This document shows positions 25,965 to 35,089 of a stretch of DNA of 64,000 nucleotides, piece by piece. Position 1 is the stretch's first letter; each line of letters starts with the position of its first letter. Source of the stretch: Trebonia sp963771985 (lineage in GTDB: Bacteria; Actinomycetota; Actinomycetes; Streptosporangiales; Streptosporangiaceae); assembly GCA_963771985.1 (NCBI GenBank), contig CAVYVO010000018.1, positions 124,001-188,000 on the forward strand, given 5' to 3'. Both the position numbers and the translations under genes were made by a program. The notes under the pieces are model-generated. The model was not told where the DNA came from and searched no databases. It saw nothing but the letters and a program-made list of their open reading frames with translations.

Positions 25965-27338
25965 ATGGGCTTCGATCTGGGTGCTGAACTCACGGCTGTC
26001 CGCGGTCAGGGATACGACCTGCACAGCCGGTACCTCAACCCGCAGCTACCCCGCACGCTGCACACCATCGGCTTCGACAAGAACTACGAGCGGGGCGAGG
26101 GCGCCTACCTGTATGACACGGACGGCAACGCTTACGCCGATTTCCTCGCCGGGTTCGGCGTGTTCGCGGCGGGCCGCAACCATCCGGTGATCAAGAAGGC
26201 GCTGCACGACGCGCTGGATATGGATTTCGCCGCGTGGACCCAGTTCGACTGCCAGCCGATCGCCGGGCTGCTCGCGCAGCGGCTGCTTGCCAAGGCGCCA
26301 GGGCTCGACCGGGTGTTCTTCTGCAACAGCGGCACCGAGGCCGTCGAGTCCGCGCTGAAGTTCGCGCGGCACGCGACCGGGCGCGGCCGGATCGTCTACG
26401 CCCGCCACGCGTTCCACGGGCTGACCATGGGATCGCTGTCGGTGAACGGCGCGGAGGAGTTCCGCAAAGGCTTCGGGCCGCTGCTGCCGGACACGCAGAT
26501 CCCGCTCGGCGACCTCGGCGCGCTGGAAGCGGAACTGCGGCGGGGCGACGTGGCGGCGATGATCATCGAGCCGGTGCAGGGGCATGGCGTGATGATGCCG
26601 GCGCCGGGCTTCCTCGGCGAGGCGGCCGCGCTGCTGCATTCCCGCGGCGCGCTGCTGATCTGCGACGAGGTGCAGGCCGGGTTCGGGCGGACCGGGAAGT
26701 TCTTCTCCTATCAGCACGAGGACGTCCGGCCGGACATCGTCACGGTCGCCAAGGCGCTGTCCGGCGGGTACGTCCCGGTCGGGGCGATGCTCGCGACGGA
26801 GAAGGTGTTCGGCTCGGTCTACTCCTCGATGGACCGGGTGATGGTGCACAGCACCACGTTCAAGGCCGGGCCGCTGGCGATGGCCGCCGGGCTGGCGACG
26901 CTCGCCGTCATCGAGGACGAGGGCCTGGTCGAGAACGCCGCCCGGGTCGGCGACTCGCTGCGCTCGGGCCTCGACGCGCTGGCCGAGCGGTTCGACCTCG
27001 TCGCCGACGTGCGCGGCCGCGGGCTGATGATCGGCATCGAGTTCGGTCGGCCGTCCGGGATGAAGGCACGCGCTGGCTGGGCGATGCTGCAGAAGGCGCG
27101 GGTCGGGCTGTTCGCGCAGATGGTCGTCGTCGCGCTCTTCCAGCGGCACCGCATCCTCACCCAGGTGTCCGGCGACCACATGGAAGTGATCAAGCTGATC
27201 CCGCCGCTGGTTATCGGCGACGCCGAAGTGAAGCTGTTCACCGAAGCCCTGGGCGACGTGCTGGAGGACGCTAGCAAGGGGTCGGGGCTGATGTGGGACT
27301 TCGGGCGGACGCTGATCAAGCAGGCTGTCCGGTCTTAG
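25965..27338 (+). CDS. Class III PLP-dependent aminotransferase
   Basis: 457 residues. Typical landmarks: FFCNSGTEAVESALKFAR (cofactor phosphate site), YARHAFHGLTMGSLS, LLICDEVQAGFGRTGKF (Asp that pairs with the pyridine N) and VAKALSGGYVPVGAML, which carries the PLP-binding Lys. Family members transfer amino groups from ornithine, acetylornithine, GABA, diamines or amino sugars; the substrate is not evident. ATG 25965 follows a TAAGAT hexamer by six bases, so it is probably leaderless. It faces ispD with only 3 bp between stops. Confidence 0.9.
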   Translation: MGFDLGAELTAVRGQGYDLHSRYLNPQLPRTLHTIGFDKNYERGEGAYLYDTDGNAYADFLAGFGVFAAGRNHPVIKKALHDALDMDFAAWTQFDCQPIAGLLAQRLLAKAPGLDRVFFCNSGTEAVESALKFARHATGRGRIVYARHAFHGLTMGSLSVNGAEEFRKGFGPLLPDTQIPLGDLGALEAELRRGDVAAMIIEPVQGHGVMMPAPGFLGEAAALLHSRGALLICDEVQAGFGRTGKFFSYQHEDVRPDIVTVAKALSGGYVPVGAMLATEKVFGSVYSSMDRVMVHSTTFKAGPLAMAAGLATLAVIEDEGLVENAARVGDSLRSGLDALAERFDLVADVRGRGLMIGIEFGRPSGMKARAGWAMLQKARVGLFAQMVVVALFQRHRILTQVSGDHMEVIKLIPPLVIGDAEVKLFTEALGDVLEDASKGSGLMWDFGRTLIKQAVRS

Positions 27339-27341
27339 GCC

Positions 27342-28046
27342 CTACGGCTCCCCGCTGCCTAGTAGGGCTTCGGCCACTGCTAGGTCGCCGGAGTAGGTCA
27401 CCTTGATGTTGCGTTCGCTGCCCTTGACGATGTGGACCGGGACGTCGGGGAGGTAGCGGAGGACTACGCCGCAGTCGTCGGTGGGGGTGAAGGCCGGGTC
27501 CTTGGCGGCTAGTTCGTGTGCCTTGGCGATGACCGACAAGCGGAAGCATTGCGGGGTCTGGCAGCGGAGCAGGGTTTCCCGCGGGGGGACGTGGGACATT
27601 ACGCCGTCTTCGGCGATCACGATCGTGTCTGAGGTGGGGACGGCGGTGCCGGCGGCGTCGTGGGTGCGCACAGCGGTCACGCAGGCGGCGATTATCTGCT
27701 GGGTGACCAGGGGGCGGGCGGCGTCGTGGAGGAGGACGCCGGTGGTTTCCGGCGGGTATCTCGCGGTCAGGTAGGCGAGGGCGTTGCGGACCGAGTCGGA
27801 GCGGGTGACGCCGCCGGCAATGATGGCGCTGACCTGGTCCCCGACCAGCTTGGCCGCCTCGTCGGCGTATCCGGGCGGCATGACGAGCAGCACCTCGTCG
27901 ACGGCGGGCGCGGCGGCGAACGCCGCCACGCAGTGCTCGACCAGTGTTTTTCCGCCAAGGGTGAGCAGCTGCTTGGGCATCGCCGCGCCAAACCGGTTGC
28001 CTGCGCCGCCGCCTAGCACCACTGCCACCGTCCGTGTCACCGTCAC
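27342..28046 (-). CDS. ispD: 2-C-methyl-D-erythritol 4-phosphate cytidylyltransferase (IspD/TarI family)
   Basis: 234 residues. Nucleotidyltransferase start AVVLGGGAGNRFGAAMPKQLL (CTP binding), LVMPPGYADE, VLLHDAARPLV (metal Asp) and the tail PTDDCGVVLRY. IspD adds CMP to methylerythritol phosphate in the MEP isoprenoid pathway; TarI homologues act on ribitol phosphate and cannot be excluded from sequence alone. No ispF is adjacent, and an SDR gene is nearby, a combination also seen for ribitol-type enzymes. Confidence 0.82.
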   Translation of the reverse strand: MTVTRTVAVVLGGGAGNRFGAAMPKQLLTLGGKTLVEHCVAAFAAAPAVDEVLLVMPPGYADEAAKLVGDQVSAIIAGGVTRSDSVRNALAYLTARYPPETTGVLLHDAARPLVTQQIIAACVTAVRTHDAAGTAVPTSDTIVIAEDGVMSHVPPRETLLRCQTPQCFRLSVIAKAHELAAKDPAFTPTDDCGVVLRYLPDVPVHIVKGSERNIKVTYSGDLAVAEALLGSGEP

Positions 28047-28148
28047 AGGGGGACTTTACTCGCCGTCTGTGGGCGTGGTTATCAACAACGATCTTGGGCA
28101 GGTCAGTACGCTGGTAAAACGGCGTGCACAGCTGCAAGGGGGTTGCGG

Positions 28149-29390
28149 ATGGCGGCGGAAGAGGTGGCCGCGGGCCAGCGTGCCGCCGTCGTGGCCACCG
28201 ACCCCGTCGCCAGAGACGTCGCACGCTGGGCCAGTTCGCGCCGAGTGAAGCCCGTCGCCATGTCGTCGTTCGCCGTGGGCTTCGGGGCGATCGCCGCGGT
28301 CTGGCTGACCGGGATATCGGTCCGCGCCGAGGCGACGGCCTGCGTGGCGCTGCTCGCGGCCTTCGTCGCCGGCCGCGCCGGCCGCCTGATGGCCGGCCCC
28401 CAGGTGGCCCCGGCCACCGACTGGGGACAAGGGGCCTGCGCGGTCCTCACCGAGCTGGTGGTGTACGCCGGGATCGCGGGCGGCGCGAGCGCCAACGCCG
28501 CGATCACGGGCGGCACCGGACTGACCGGTCCCGTGGGGGAGCAGCTCCGCGGGACGTTCCTGGCCAGGCTGGGCGGGCCGGGGGACGCCGGTGTCTGGCG
28601 GCTCGCGGTCGCGGCGACGATCGCGATCGCGATCGTGCACATGGCCGACCTGTGCCGGCCCGCCGCGTCGGCGCAGGGGCCGCGGTCGCGACGGTTCCAG
28701 ACGCTCGTCGTGACGCCTGGCGACGAGCGGTTGCTGCTGATCGGTGCCGCGGTCCTGATAGGGGGTGCCCGCACGACGTTCCTGCTGCTGCTCGTGCTCG
28801 CCGTGCTCGCCCTTGGCGCCATAGCCGCCCGCCGGCCCGCTGCCCGGCCGCGGCAGCTCGCCGGGTACCGGGACGACGGCCCGCTGTCGGTCTGGATCGG
28901 TCATTTCGTGGCGGGCCGGCTCCCGCCGCTGCCGCCGCTGCTCGTCGGGCTGCTGGTGACCGGCGTCCTGGCGGGGCTCGGCCTGCAGCACCTGCCGGGC
29001 ATCCTGGTGTTCGCCCCCGTCGAGGCGATGCTGCTCGCCGCGCTCGGGTCCTGGCATCCGCACGACCGCAAGCACGACTGGCTGGCGCCGCCGCTGCTGC
29101 TGGCCGGCGAGTGCGTGTTCCTCGCCGCGGCCGGGATCGCCGGACGGGTCTGGCCCCCGGCGCTGCTCGCGCTGCTCGCCGCCGTCGCGCTGCGTCACCT
29201 GGAGCTGGCTTACTGGTCGAAGCACCTGCTCAGGCCGGGCGCGGACCGGCGCGGCCTGGGCTGGGATGGCCGGATGATCGTCGCGGGCGTCGCCGCCGCC
29301 GCGGGAATCGTGCCGATGATCTACCCGTTGCTGGCGCTGTACCTGTGGGGGCTGCTGGCGTGGGACTGGATAGCCGTCTGGTCAGCTTGA
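28149..29390 (+). CDS. Multi-pass membrane protein, DUF5941-like
   Basis: 413 residues, with repeated hydrophobic segments (AVGFGAIAAVWLTGI, LLLLVLAVLALGAIAA, LLVGLLVTGVLAGLGLQ, APPLLLAGECVFLAAAG) and a conserved-looking HPHDRKHDWLAPPLL. I connect it tentatively to the DUF5941 region found attached to CDP-alcohol phosphatidyltransferases in actinobacteria, based on GWDGRMIVAGVAAA and the neighbouring cytidylyltransferase; no phosphatidyltransferase motif is present here. AAGGGG precedes ATG 28149. Confidence 0.6.
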   Translation: MAAEEVAAGQRAAVVATDPVARDVARWASSRRVKPVAMSSFAVGFGAIAAVWLTGISVRAEATACVALLAAFVAGRAGRLMAGPQVAPATDWGQGACAVLTELVVYAGIAGGASANAAITGGTGLTGPVGEQLRGTFLARLGGPGDAGVWRLAVAATIAIAIVHMADLCRPAASAQGPRSRRFQTLVVTPGDERLLLIGAAVLIGGARTTFLLLLVLAVLALGAIAARRPAARPRQLAGYRDDGPLSVWIGHFVAGRLPPLPPLLVGLLVTGVLAGLGLQHLPGILVFAPVEAMLLAALGSWHPHDRKHDWLAPPLLLAGECVFLAAAGIAGRVWPPALLALLAAVALRHLELAYWSKHLLRPGADRRGLGWDGRMIVAGVAAAAGIVPMIYPLLALYLWGLLAWDWIAVWSA

Positions 29391-30140
29391 CATTCCTCCG
29401 TCCACCGCGAGGGTCGCCCCGGTCATGAACGAGCTGTCGTCGCTGGCCAGGAACAGCATGGCGCGCGCGATCTCGTCCGGCGTGGCGTGCCTGGCCAGCG
29501 GGATCATCTGATCGAAGATCGCCGTCGCCTTATCGCGGTCGGCGCCGGTGGCGACGACCTCGATGCGGTGCTGGAACTCATTGTCCACCGGCCCCGGGTG
29601 GATCGTGTTGACCCGGATGCCGCGCGGCGCCAGCTCGCTGGCAAGGGTCCGCATCAGCCCGACCTGGGCGTGCTTGGCGGTCGAGTAGCCGGGGATGTGG
29701 GGCGCGGCGGTAAGGCCCACCACGCTGGAGGTGATGATCACGCTGGCGCCTGCCGACAAGTGCGGCACGGCGTGTTTGCACAGCAGGAACGCGCCGCGCA
29801 CGTGTACCGCCAGCGTCTGGTCGAACGCCTCCTCGGGGTAGTCGGCGATCGGCGCGGTCGCGCCGCTGATCCCGGCGTTGGCGATCACGACATCCAGCCG
29901 CCCGAACTGGCCCACCGCCGCGTCCACGGCGGACTTCACCTGCGCCGAGTCGGTCACGTCGGTCACCGCCCACGCCGCGGCGCCGTTGCCGAGCTCGGCC
30001 GCGCCCGCCTTGAGGTCCGGTTCGGAGATCCCCGCCAGGAAGACCCTGGCCCCTTCCGCCGCGAACACGCGGGCGGTCGCCATCCCGATGCTTCCCTCGC
30101 CGCCGGTGATGATCGCGGCCTTGCCGTCAAGTCGCCCCAT
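29382..30140 (-). CDS. Short-chain dehydrogenase/reductase
   Basis: 252 residues of the classical SDR type. NAD(P) binding GGEGSIGMA, then NAGISGA, the catalytic Ser in VIITSSVVG and the YSTAKHAQ Tyr-Lys pair, and the C-terminal GATLAVDGGMSS. It probably oxidises or reduces a hydroxyl group; the substrate is unknown. ATG 30140 gives the standard SDR length and N-terminus (MGRLDGKAAIITGG). Its stop overlaps the convergent membrane gene by 9 bp. Confidence 0.9.
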   Translation of the reverse strand: MGRLDGKAAIITGGEGSIGMATARVFAAEGARVFLAGISEPDLKAGAAELGNGAAAWAVTDVTDSAQVKSAVDAAVGQFGRLDVVIANAGISGATAPIADYPEEAFDQTLAVHVRGAFLLCKHAVPHLSAGASVIITSSVVGLTAAPHIPGYSTAKHAQVGLMRTLASELAPRGIRVNTIHPGPVDNEFQHRIEVVATGADRDKATAIFDQMIPLARHATPDEIARAMLFLASDDSSFMTGATLAVDGGMSS

Positions 30141-30203
30141 GGCACCATGCTGGCAGAGCAGTGAGCTAGCCCGTGATACCAGTACGGGTAGGATCACGAA
30201 ATT

Positions 30204-31469
30204 ATGGGTCGCGTGCGCCTGGGTACGGGATGGCAGTCGCCGGCCGCCATGCCGCGCCGCTGGCTTGCCGGCGGCTTCGCCGTTTCCGCGGTCTTCGCCG
30301 CGCTGGTCGCGATCTTCAGCTCCGATTCGGTGCACCAGCTCTGGGGCGCGATGGCCGCCTGCGGGTACGGGCTCGCCTTGGTGGCGCCGCTCGTGTGGCG
30401 AACCCGCGGCTCCGATCTGGCGGTCGCGCTCGCGTTCTGCGGGGCGCTCGTGGTCCCGCTCGCCTGGATGGCGACCCACGCGCTCGAGCAGCCCGAGGTC
30501 GCGGTGGTCGCGAGGTCCGGCGCGACGCTTATCCACCAGGGCAGCCCGTACACGAATCCCGCTGTGCTCGCGGGGACCACGGACCCGAACGCCTACAACC
30601 CATACCTGCCGGTCATGGCCCTATTCGGGGTGCCGCGCGCGCTGTTTGGCGACGGCGCGCTGACCGATCCGCGGATCTGGTTCGGCGTGGTCTTCCTCGT
30701 CGTGTTCTGGCTGGCGCTGCGCGCAGGGGGCGCGCGGGATCCGCTCCGCTGGGCGTTCCTGGTCGCGGGCAGCCCGGTGATCGCCTTCGAGCTCGCCGTC
30801 GGCGGCACCGACGTGCCGATGGTCGCCTTCCTGTGCCTTGGTTTCGGGTTCCTGTGGCAACGCAGACCCGTCATGGCCGGGCTGGCGCTCGGGGTCGGCG
30901 CGTCGATGAAGGCGACCGCCTGGCCGGCCGTGCTGGTCGTGATCGCGTTGCTCGCCGCCAGGGACGGCAAGCGGGCGGTGCGCTCGTTCACGCTGACCGC
31001 GGTCGCCGTGGTCGCCGTCTGCGTCGGCCCGTTCGTCATCGCTCATCCCAGGGCGCTGGTGGAGAACACCATCATGTTCCCGCTCGGGCTGGCCAGCGTC
31101 ACCTCGCAGGCGTCCAGCCCGCTGCCCGGCCACATCATCGCCGGGACGGGGCACGTGGGGCACGCGATCGTCGTGGTGCTGCTGGCGGCGGCCGGCCTCG
31201 CGGTCGCCGTCTCGCTGGTCGTCCGGCCGCCGCGGTCGGTACCGCGCGCGGTCACGCTGCTCGCCGGGGCGATGACCCTCATGTTCGTGCTCGCCCCGTC
31301 TACCCGGTTCGGCTACTTCATCTACCCGGCGACGCTCGCGATCTGGCTGCTCGCCGTGCTGGCCGGCCAGTGCGTGCCAGACGACCCGGCTACGCCAGAT
31401 CCCGATGCTCCGCCTGCCAACTCGCGTACCACGTGGCGAACCAGTCCCACGACGCGGCCAGCGGCATGA
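30204..31469 (+). CDS. GT87/DUF2029-like membrane glycosyltransferase
   Basis: 421 residues, about ten transmembrane segments. The loop VARSGATLIHQGSPYTNPAV after the second or third segment and NPYLPVMALFGVPRALFG are characteristic of polyprenyl-phosphate-dependent mannosyltransferases of the GT87 group in actinobacteria. It should transfer a hexose to an envelope polymer on the outer face of the membrane. ATG 30204 follows a TAGGAT hexamer by 9 nt. The C-terminus is Pro/Thr rich and overlaps the convergent HD gene by 80 bp. Confidence 0.75.
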   Translation: MGRVRLGTGWQSPAAMPRRWLAGGFAVSAVFAALVAIFSSDSVHQLWGAMAACGYGLALVAPLVWRTRGSDLAVALAFCGALVVPLAWMATHALEQPEVAVVARSGATLIHQGSPYTNPAVLAGTTDPNAYNPYLPVMALFGVPRALFGDGALTDPRIWFGVVFLVVFWLALRAGGARDPLRWAFLVAGSPVIAFELAVGGTDVPMVAFLCLGFGFLWQRRPVMAGLALGVGASMKATAWPAVLVVIALLAARDGKRAVRSFTLTAVAVVAVCVGPFVIAHPRALVENTIMFPLGLASVTSQASSPLPGHIIAGTGHVGHAIVVVLLAAAGLAVAVSLVVRPPRSVPRAVTLLAGAMTLMFVLAPSTRFGYFIYPATLAIWLLAVLAGQCVPDDPATPDPDAPPANSRTTWRTSPTTRPAA

Positions 31470-31977
31470 TGTAGGTCACCGTCTGCGCGTAGTACTCGCG
31501 TTGCCTGGGCAGGCTGAGGTTGCGCAGCGTCTGCACATTGCTCGCCCGGTCGGCGAGCTTGACCAGGATCGCGTCGTCGGGCGCGTCCCGCAGCCCGTTC
31601 AGGTAGGACTCCTTGGCCGCCTTGCGGTCGCCGTCGCCGGCCGGCGGCTTCGTCACCCAGGCGACCATGTCCGCGACCCGGCCGCCGAATTCCCGCCGCA
31701 CGTCGTCCACCGTGCACGAGGTGTCCTCCACCACGTCGTGCAGCACGGCGGCGCGCAGCACGTCCGGGTCGGTGACTTTGGCGCCGCGGACGAGGATCTC
31801 CAGCGTTTCGAGGAGGTGCTCTAGGTACGGCGCCCCCGTGGGGCGCCGCTGATCGCCGTGGTAGCGGGTCGCGAACTCCACGGCCTTCGCCACCGCGTCG
31901 CAGGTGGCCGGAGGCAGCAGGCGGCGCAGTTCCGGTTCTGCCCGCGGCCAGGTGTGCCAGCTCGTAAACAGTTCCAT
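31390..31977 (-). CDS. HD-domain hydrolase, small alarmone hydrolase-like
   Basis: 195 residues. The HD motifs are AVEFATRYHGDQRRPTGAPY, YLEHLLETLEIL, AAVLHDVVEDT and AILVKLADRASNVQT, the same order as the ppGpp hydrolase domain of SpoT and the small Mesh1-type enzymes. Mn-dependent removal of pyrophosphate from (p)ppGpp or a related nucleotide is likely, but not provable here. No synthetase domain is attached. Divergent from the large membrane protein. Confidence 0.82.
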   Translation of the reverse strand: MELFTSWHTWPRAEPELRRLLPPATCDAVAKAVEFATRYHGDQRRPTGAPYLEHLLETLEILVRGAKVTDPDVLRAAVLHDVVEDTSCTVDDVRREFGGRVADMVAWVTKPPAGDGDRKAAKESYLNGLRDAPDDAILVKLADRASNVQTLRNLSLPRQREYYAQTVTYIMPLAASWDWFATWYASWQAEHRDLA

Positions 31978-32053
31978 TGCGTAAGTGTGCCGTGATGCCC
32001 AAGTCTTGCGCGGCGGATCAAGTCGTCTTAGGTTGTCCGTCTACAGTGGGTCC

Positions 32054-34507
32054 GTGCGTCTACGACTGCGTGGTCCACGACAGGCAGGCGAAGGGACTGC
32101 CGGCGGGGAGTCAGCCGGGTCCGTTCGGGATAAAACGCTGGGCAGCGACGGCAGTCCGGTCAGCGGCGCATGGGCGGCCACCGTCGTACGGTTTGTGCCC
32201 GCCGCCCTGTCCGCGCCGGTCGCCTCGGCCGCCGCCGCGGTCCGGCGCCGGTACCGGCGCTGGTGGTGGCTGCCAGGATGGCTGTTCGCGGCGGTCACGC
32301 AGTTGCCGGCGTTGCTCGCGATGGCATGGCTGGTGCCGGGGACCGGGATGCTGCTGGCCGGGCGGCTGCTGCCGGTACCGCTGCTGATCATCTTCGTGCC
32401 GCTGGCCCTGGCGCTGTGTTACTTCGCGATGCGGCAGTTGCCGGTGGCCTGGCCTCGGTTCGGTGATCCGGCGCCGGAGCCGACCGCCGCCACGGGACGG
32501 CGGCGGGACGTGCCGGCGGATGCGGTGCTCGCCACCATCGCGGTCGCGGTCTTGTTCGCGGTGTGGCAGGCGGCGGAGCATTCCCAGCAGGTCATGGTGG
32601 CTGGTGACCCGGGTGTCTACCTGCAGTACGGGTACTGGATCGCGATGCACGGCTCGGCGCGGATTCCGGCGTCCGCCGCCGCGTTCGGGCCGGTCACCGG
32701 GCTGAACTTCGGAAGCCTGGGTTTCTTTCAGACTGGCACGTCCATCTCGCCCGCGTTCATGCCAGGGCTGCCGCTGGTGCTCGCCGCGGGGGCGTGGCTG
32801 GGCGGGATCCAGGGGGCGCTGCTCATGGCCCCGGTGATCGGCGGCTGCGCCGTGCTGTCGTTCGGGGGCCTGGTGGGGCGGCTGGCGGGCCCGCGCTGGG
32901 CGCCGGCCGGCGCGCTCGTGCTGGCGCTGACACTCCCCGAGCAGTACGTCAGCCGTACACCGTTCAGCGAGCCGCTCGTCCAGGTGCTGCTGTTCGGCGG
33001 CCTATGCCTGGTGGCCGACTCGTTCGTGGTGCGCCGCCGCGGTTACGGCGCGGCCGCGGCGACGCTCGCCTTTCTGGGCGGGTTCGCGCTCGGGCTGACC
33101 GTCCTGGTCAGCATCGGCTCGCTGAGCACGCTGCTGCCGGCGTTCCCGGTGCTGGCGCTGATGTTCGTATCGCGGCGGCCGCAGGCCGGGCCGCTTGGCA
33201 TGGGGCTCTTCCTCGGCGTGGCGTGCGGGCTCTACGCGGGACTGGTGCTCGCCCGGCCGTACCTGTCGTCGCTGTCGTCTGAGCTGCATCTGTTCGGACT
33301 CTGCGCGGCCGGGTTCGGGCTGGTGACCGCGCTGGCGGCGCCGCTGGCGTTCCCTGCCGTGCGGGCATGGGTCCGGCGGGTTTTCGTCGCGCGGCCGCGC
33401 GTGGTGGGGCTGGGCGGTGATCGCACGACGTTGCCGTCGCTCGGCGACATCGTGCAGTGGCTGGTGTTCCTGCTGCCCATTGTGGCGCTGGTCGGCTTCG
33501 CCATCCGGCCCTACTTCCAGACCACGCGCGGACAGACGGATCCGGCTGTGATCAGGTACGTGGCCAGCCTGCAGCGGCTGGAGCGCCTGCCGGTGGACGG
33601 GCGGCGGCAATACTACGAGTCAAGCCTCGACTGGGTGCTGTGGTACCTGGGAATCCCCGCGGTGCTGCTGGCCGCCGGGGGCGCCGCGGTGCTCGGGCGA
33701 CGGCTGGTGCGTGCCGCGCTGGCCTGGCGGGAGCCCGTGGTCGCGGCACGCCTGTGGGTACTGCCGTACCTGCTGATCAGCTGGGCGGTGGTGACCGTGC
33801 TGTGGGACCCGGCCGTGCTGCCGGACCAGCCGTGGGCGAGTCACCGGCTGGTGCCGGTCGTGCTCCCGGGGCTGATTCTGCTCGGACTGTGGGTCTCTGC
33901 GCGGTTGAAGGCGCGCGCGGCCCAGCTCGGCGCTTCCCGGTGGACGACCGTCCTGGTCGGCGTGTGCTGCGTGCTGGCGATGGCGATCCCGCCGTTCGTC
34001 ACGTCGATGAACCCGGGCCTGGCGCCGCGGCCGTCAGTCGGCCAGTACTCGGCGGGCATCTCCAAGCTCCTCAGCCGGGTGCATTTCAGCGGCGCGGGCG
34101 CTTCGGCGACCTACGGCGGCTCCGTCGCGGCGGTGTCCGGTCTTTGCTCGGCGATCGGAACGGAGGCGAGCGTGATTTTCGTGGATACCGCCACCATGAA
34201 CGCGTTCGGCCAGGTCGTGCGGGGAGTGTGCGGCCAGGCCGCCGCGTCCGTGGCCGGCGCGTCCGCCGCGACCATCGAGCAGGTGGTCACCGCGGTTGAG
34301 CACACAGGCCGTCGGCCGGTGCTGCTGGGAGCGTCGGAGAGCGAACTGGCTTTGTTCGGCGTGGTGCCGCGGGTGGCGCTCTCGCTGCGGACGTTCGCGG
34401 ACGCCCAGGTCCTGACCGGGCCGCCGGCCGCGACGTGGCCGGTTCAGTACGTGGTGTGGATGGCGTCGCCGCTCGGCTCAGGGGCGTCGCAGAGCGCCGG
34501 CCTGTGA
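32054..34507 (+). CDS. Large multi-pass membrane protein, probable GT-C glycosyltransferase
   Basis: 817 residues. An Arg-rich N-terminus, then about twelve hydrophobic segments up to residue 640. The first outer loop has VAGDPGVYLQYGYWIAMHGS, like the DxD-type loop of GT-C polyprenyl-phosphate sugar transferases (ArnT/PMT-like). A C-terminal extracytoplasmic domain (about 650-817) is Ala/Gly rich with no catalytic motif I recognise. GTG 32054 lies six bases after TACAGT, consistent with a leaderless message; an in-frame upstream extension is possible. Function is inferred only. Confidence 0.65.
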   Translation: MRLRLRGPRQAGEGTAGGESAGSVRDKTLGSDGSPVSGAWAATVVRFVPAALSAPVASAAAAVRRRYRRWWWLPGWLFAAVTQLPALLAMAWLVPGTGMLLAGRLLPVPLLIIFVPLALALCYFAMRQLPVAWPRFGDPAPEPTAATGRRRDVPADAVLATIAVAVLFAVWQAAEHSQQVMVAGDPGVYLQYGYWIAMHGSARIPASAAAFGPVTGLNFGSLGFFQTGTSISPAFMPGLPLVLAAGAWLGGIQGALLMAPVIGGCAVLSFGGLVGRLAGPRWAPAGALVLALTLPEQYVSRTPFSEPLVQVLLFGGLCLVADSFVVRRRGYGAAAATLAFLGGFALGLTVLVSIGSLSTLLPAFPVLALMFVSRRPQAGPLGMGLFLGVACGLYAGLVLARPYLSSLSSELHLFGLCAAGFGLVTALAAPLAFPAVRAWVRRVFVARPRVVGLGGDRTTLPSLGDIVQWLVFLLPIVALVGFAIRPYFQTTRGQTDPAVIRYVASLQRLERLPVDGRRQYYESSLDWVLWYLGIPAVLLAAGGAAVLGRRLVRAALAWREPVVAARLWVLPYLLISWAVVTVLWDPAVLPDQPWASHRLVPVVLPGLILLGLWVSARLKARAAQLGASRWTTVLVGVCCVLAMAIPPFVTSMNPGLAPRPSVGQYSAGISKLLSRVHFSGAGASATYGGSVAAVSGLCSAIGTEASVIFVDTATMNAFGQVVRGVCGQAAASVAGASAATIEQVVTAVEHTGRRPVLLGASESELALFGVVPRVALSLRTFADAQVLTGPPAATWPVQYVVWMASPLGSGASQSAGL

Positions 34508-34546
34508 GGCGGCGTGCGCAGGTCTGCAAGGCGGCGTGGTGCCGAT

Positions 34547-34575
34547 TTGCCTTAGCTGGCGGAAGTTCATAGAGT
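34547..34575 (+). promoter_or_regulatory. Promoter of the initiator tRNA gene
   Basis: TTGCCT (34547-34552) and TAGAGT (34570-34575) are separated by exactly 17 bp, the best-spaced housekeeping sigma-type promoter in the window. Transcription would start near 34582, about five bases before the mature tRNA. Confidence 0.75.
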
Positions 34576-34586
34576 GGGGTCATCGA

Positions 34587-34663
34587 CGCGGGGTGGAGCA
34601 GTTCGGTAGCTCGCTGGGCTCATAACCCAGAGGTCGTAGGTTCAAATCCTACCCCCGCTACCA
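34587..34663 (+). tRNA. tRNA-fMet (initiator, anticodon CAT)
   Basis: 77 nt with encoded CCA. It shows the initiator signature: an unpaired first acceptor position (C1 opposite T72), three consecutive G-C pairs in the anticodon stem (CTGGG CTCATAA CCCAG), loop CTCATAA and T-arm GGTTCAAATCC. A promoter lies directly upstream and a hairpin follows. Confidence 0.96.
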
Positions 34664-34669
34664 GGCTCA

Positions 34670-34700
34670 GAGGCCGTCTCTCGAACAGAGAGGCGGCCTC
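34670..34700 (+). terminator. Terminator-like hairpin after the tRNA
   Basis: GAGGCCGTCTCTC (34670-34682) pairs with GAGAGGCGGCCTC (34688-34700) with one G-U pair and a 5-nt loop. The following T content is low, so it may be factor-assisted. Confidence 0.7.
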
Positions 34701-34733
34701 TTGCATGTAGTTTGTGCACGGGCGCGGTTGAGT

Positions 34734-34862
34734 TCACGCCTCGGCGGTCCGGTTGGGCGCGTCCACTTGGTCCTCCATCCCGGTTACCAGCAGGCCGCCG
34801 ATGATCAGGTCGGCGAGCGTGTTCGCGACTTCGCGGCCGGTTTCAAGGTCGGTCTGAACGTA
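34734..34862 (-). pseudogene. Possible C-terminal coding remnant
   Basis: A frame read on the minus strand gives about 42 residues with protein-like composition (TDLETGREVANTLADL, then IIGGLLVTGMEDQVDAP) and ends at TGA 34736-34734, but it is closed upstream by a TAG, so no start is available. It lies behind the split aspartic-protease genes on the same strand. It looks like the end of an otherwise deleted gene. No family recognised. Confidence 0.35.
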
Positions 34863-34879
34863 CTAGCCGAGACGGAAGG

Positions 34880-35089
34880 CTAACCAGGGATCCCGAAGAT
34901 CATCCGTGACCTTGCCAGATCGTAGGTCGTCGTGAAGTTCCGGAGGAACTGGTCTCCTACCAACCCGTCATAGATGATCTGCTGAAACATCACCTGCGGG
35001 CTGGTCATGCGGATTGAAGGTGCCCCGCTGACTTTGACATCCCCGGGCAACTCGGTGAAGTAGCGGACGAACTCATTCCCCGGTCTCAT
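34880..35089 (-). CDS. Second half of a retropepsin-like aspartic protease (split or coupled)
   Basis: 69 residues. YDGLVGDQFLRNFTTTYDLA matches the second half of retropepsin-like domains, where a GLLGxDFL phrase normally follows the active-site half after about 60-70 residues. The start ATG overlaps the previous stop (ATGA). It is either a translationally coupled partner subunit or the downstream piece of a gene split by frameshift. Confidence 0.5.
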   Translation of the reverse strand: MRPGNEFVRYFTELPGDVKVSGAPSIRMTSPQVMFQQIIYDGLVGDQFLRNFTTTYDLARSRMIFGIPG

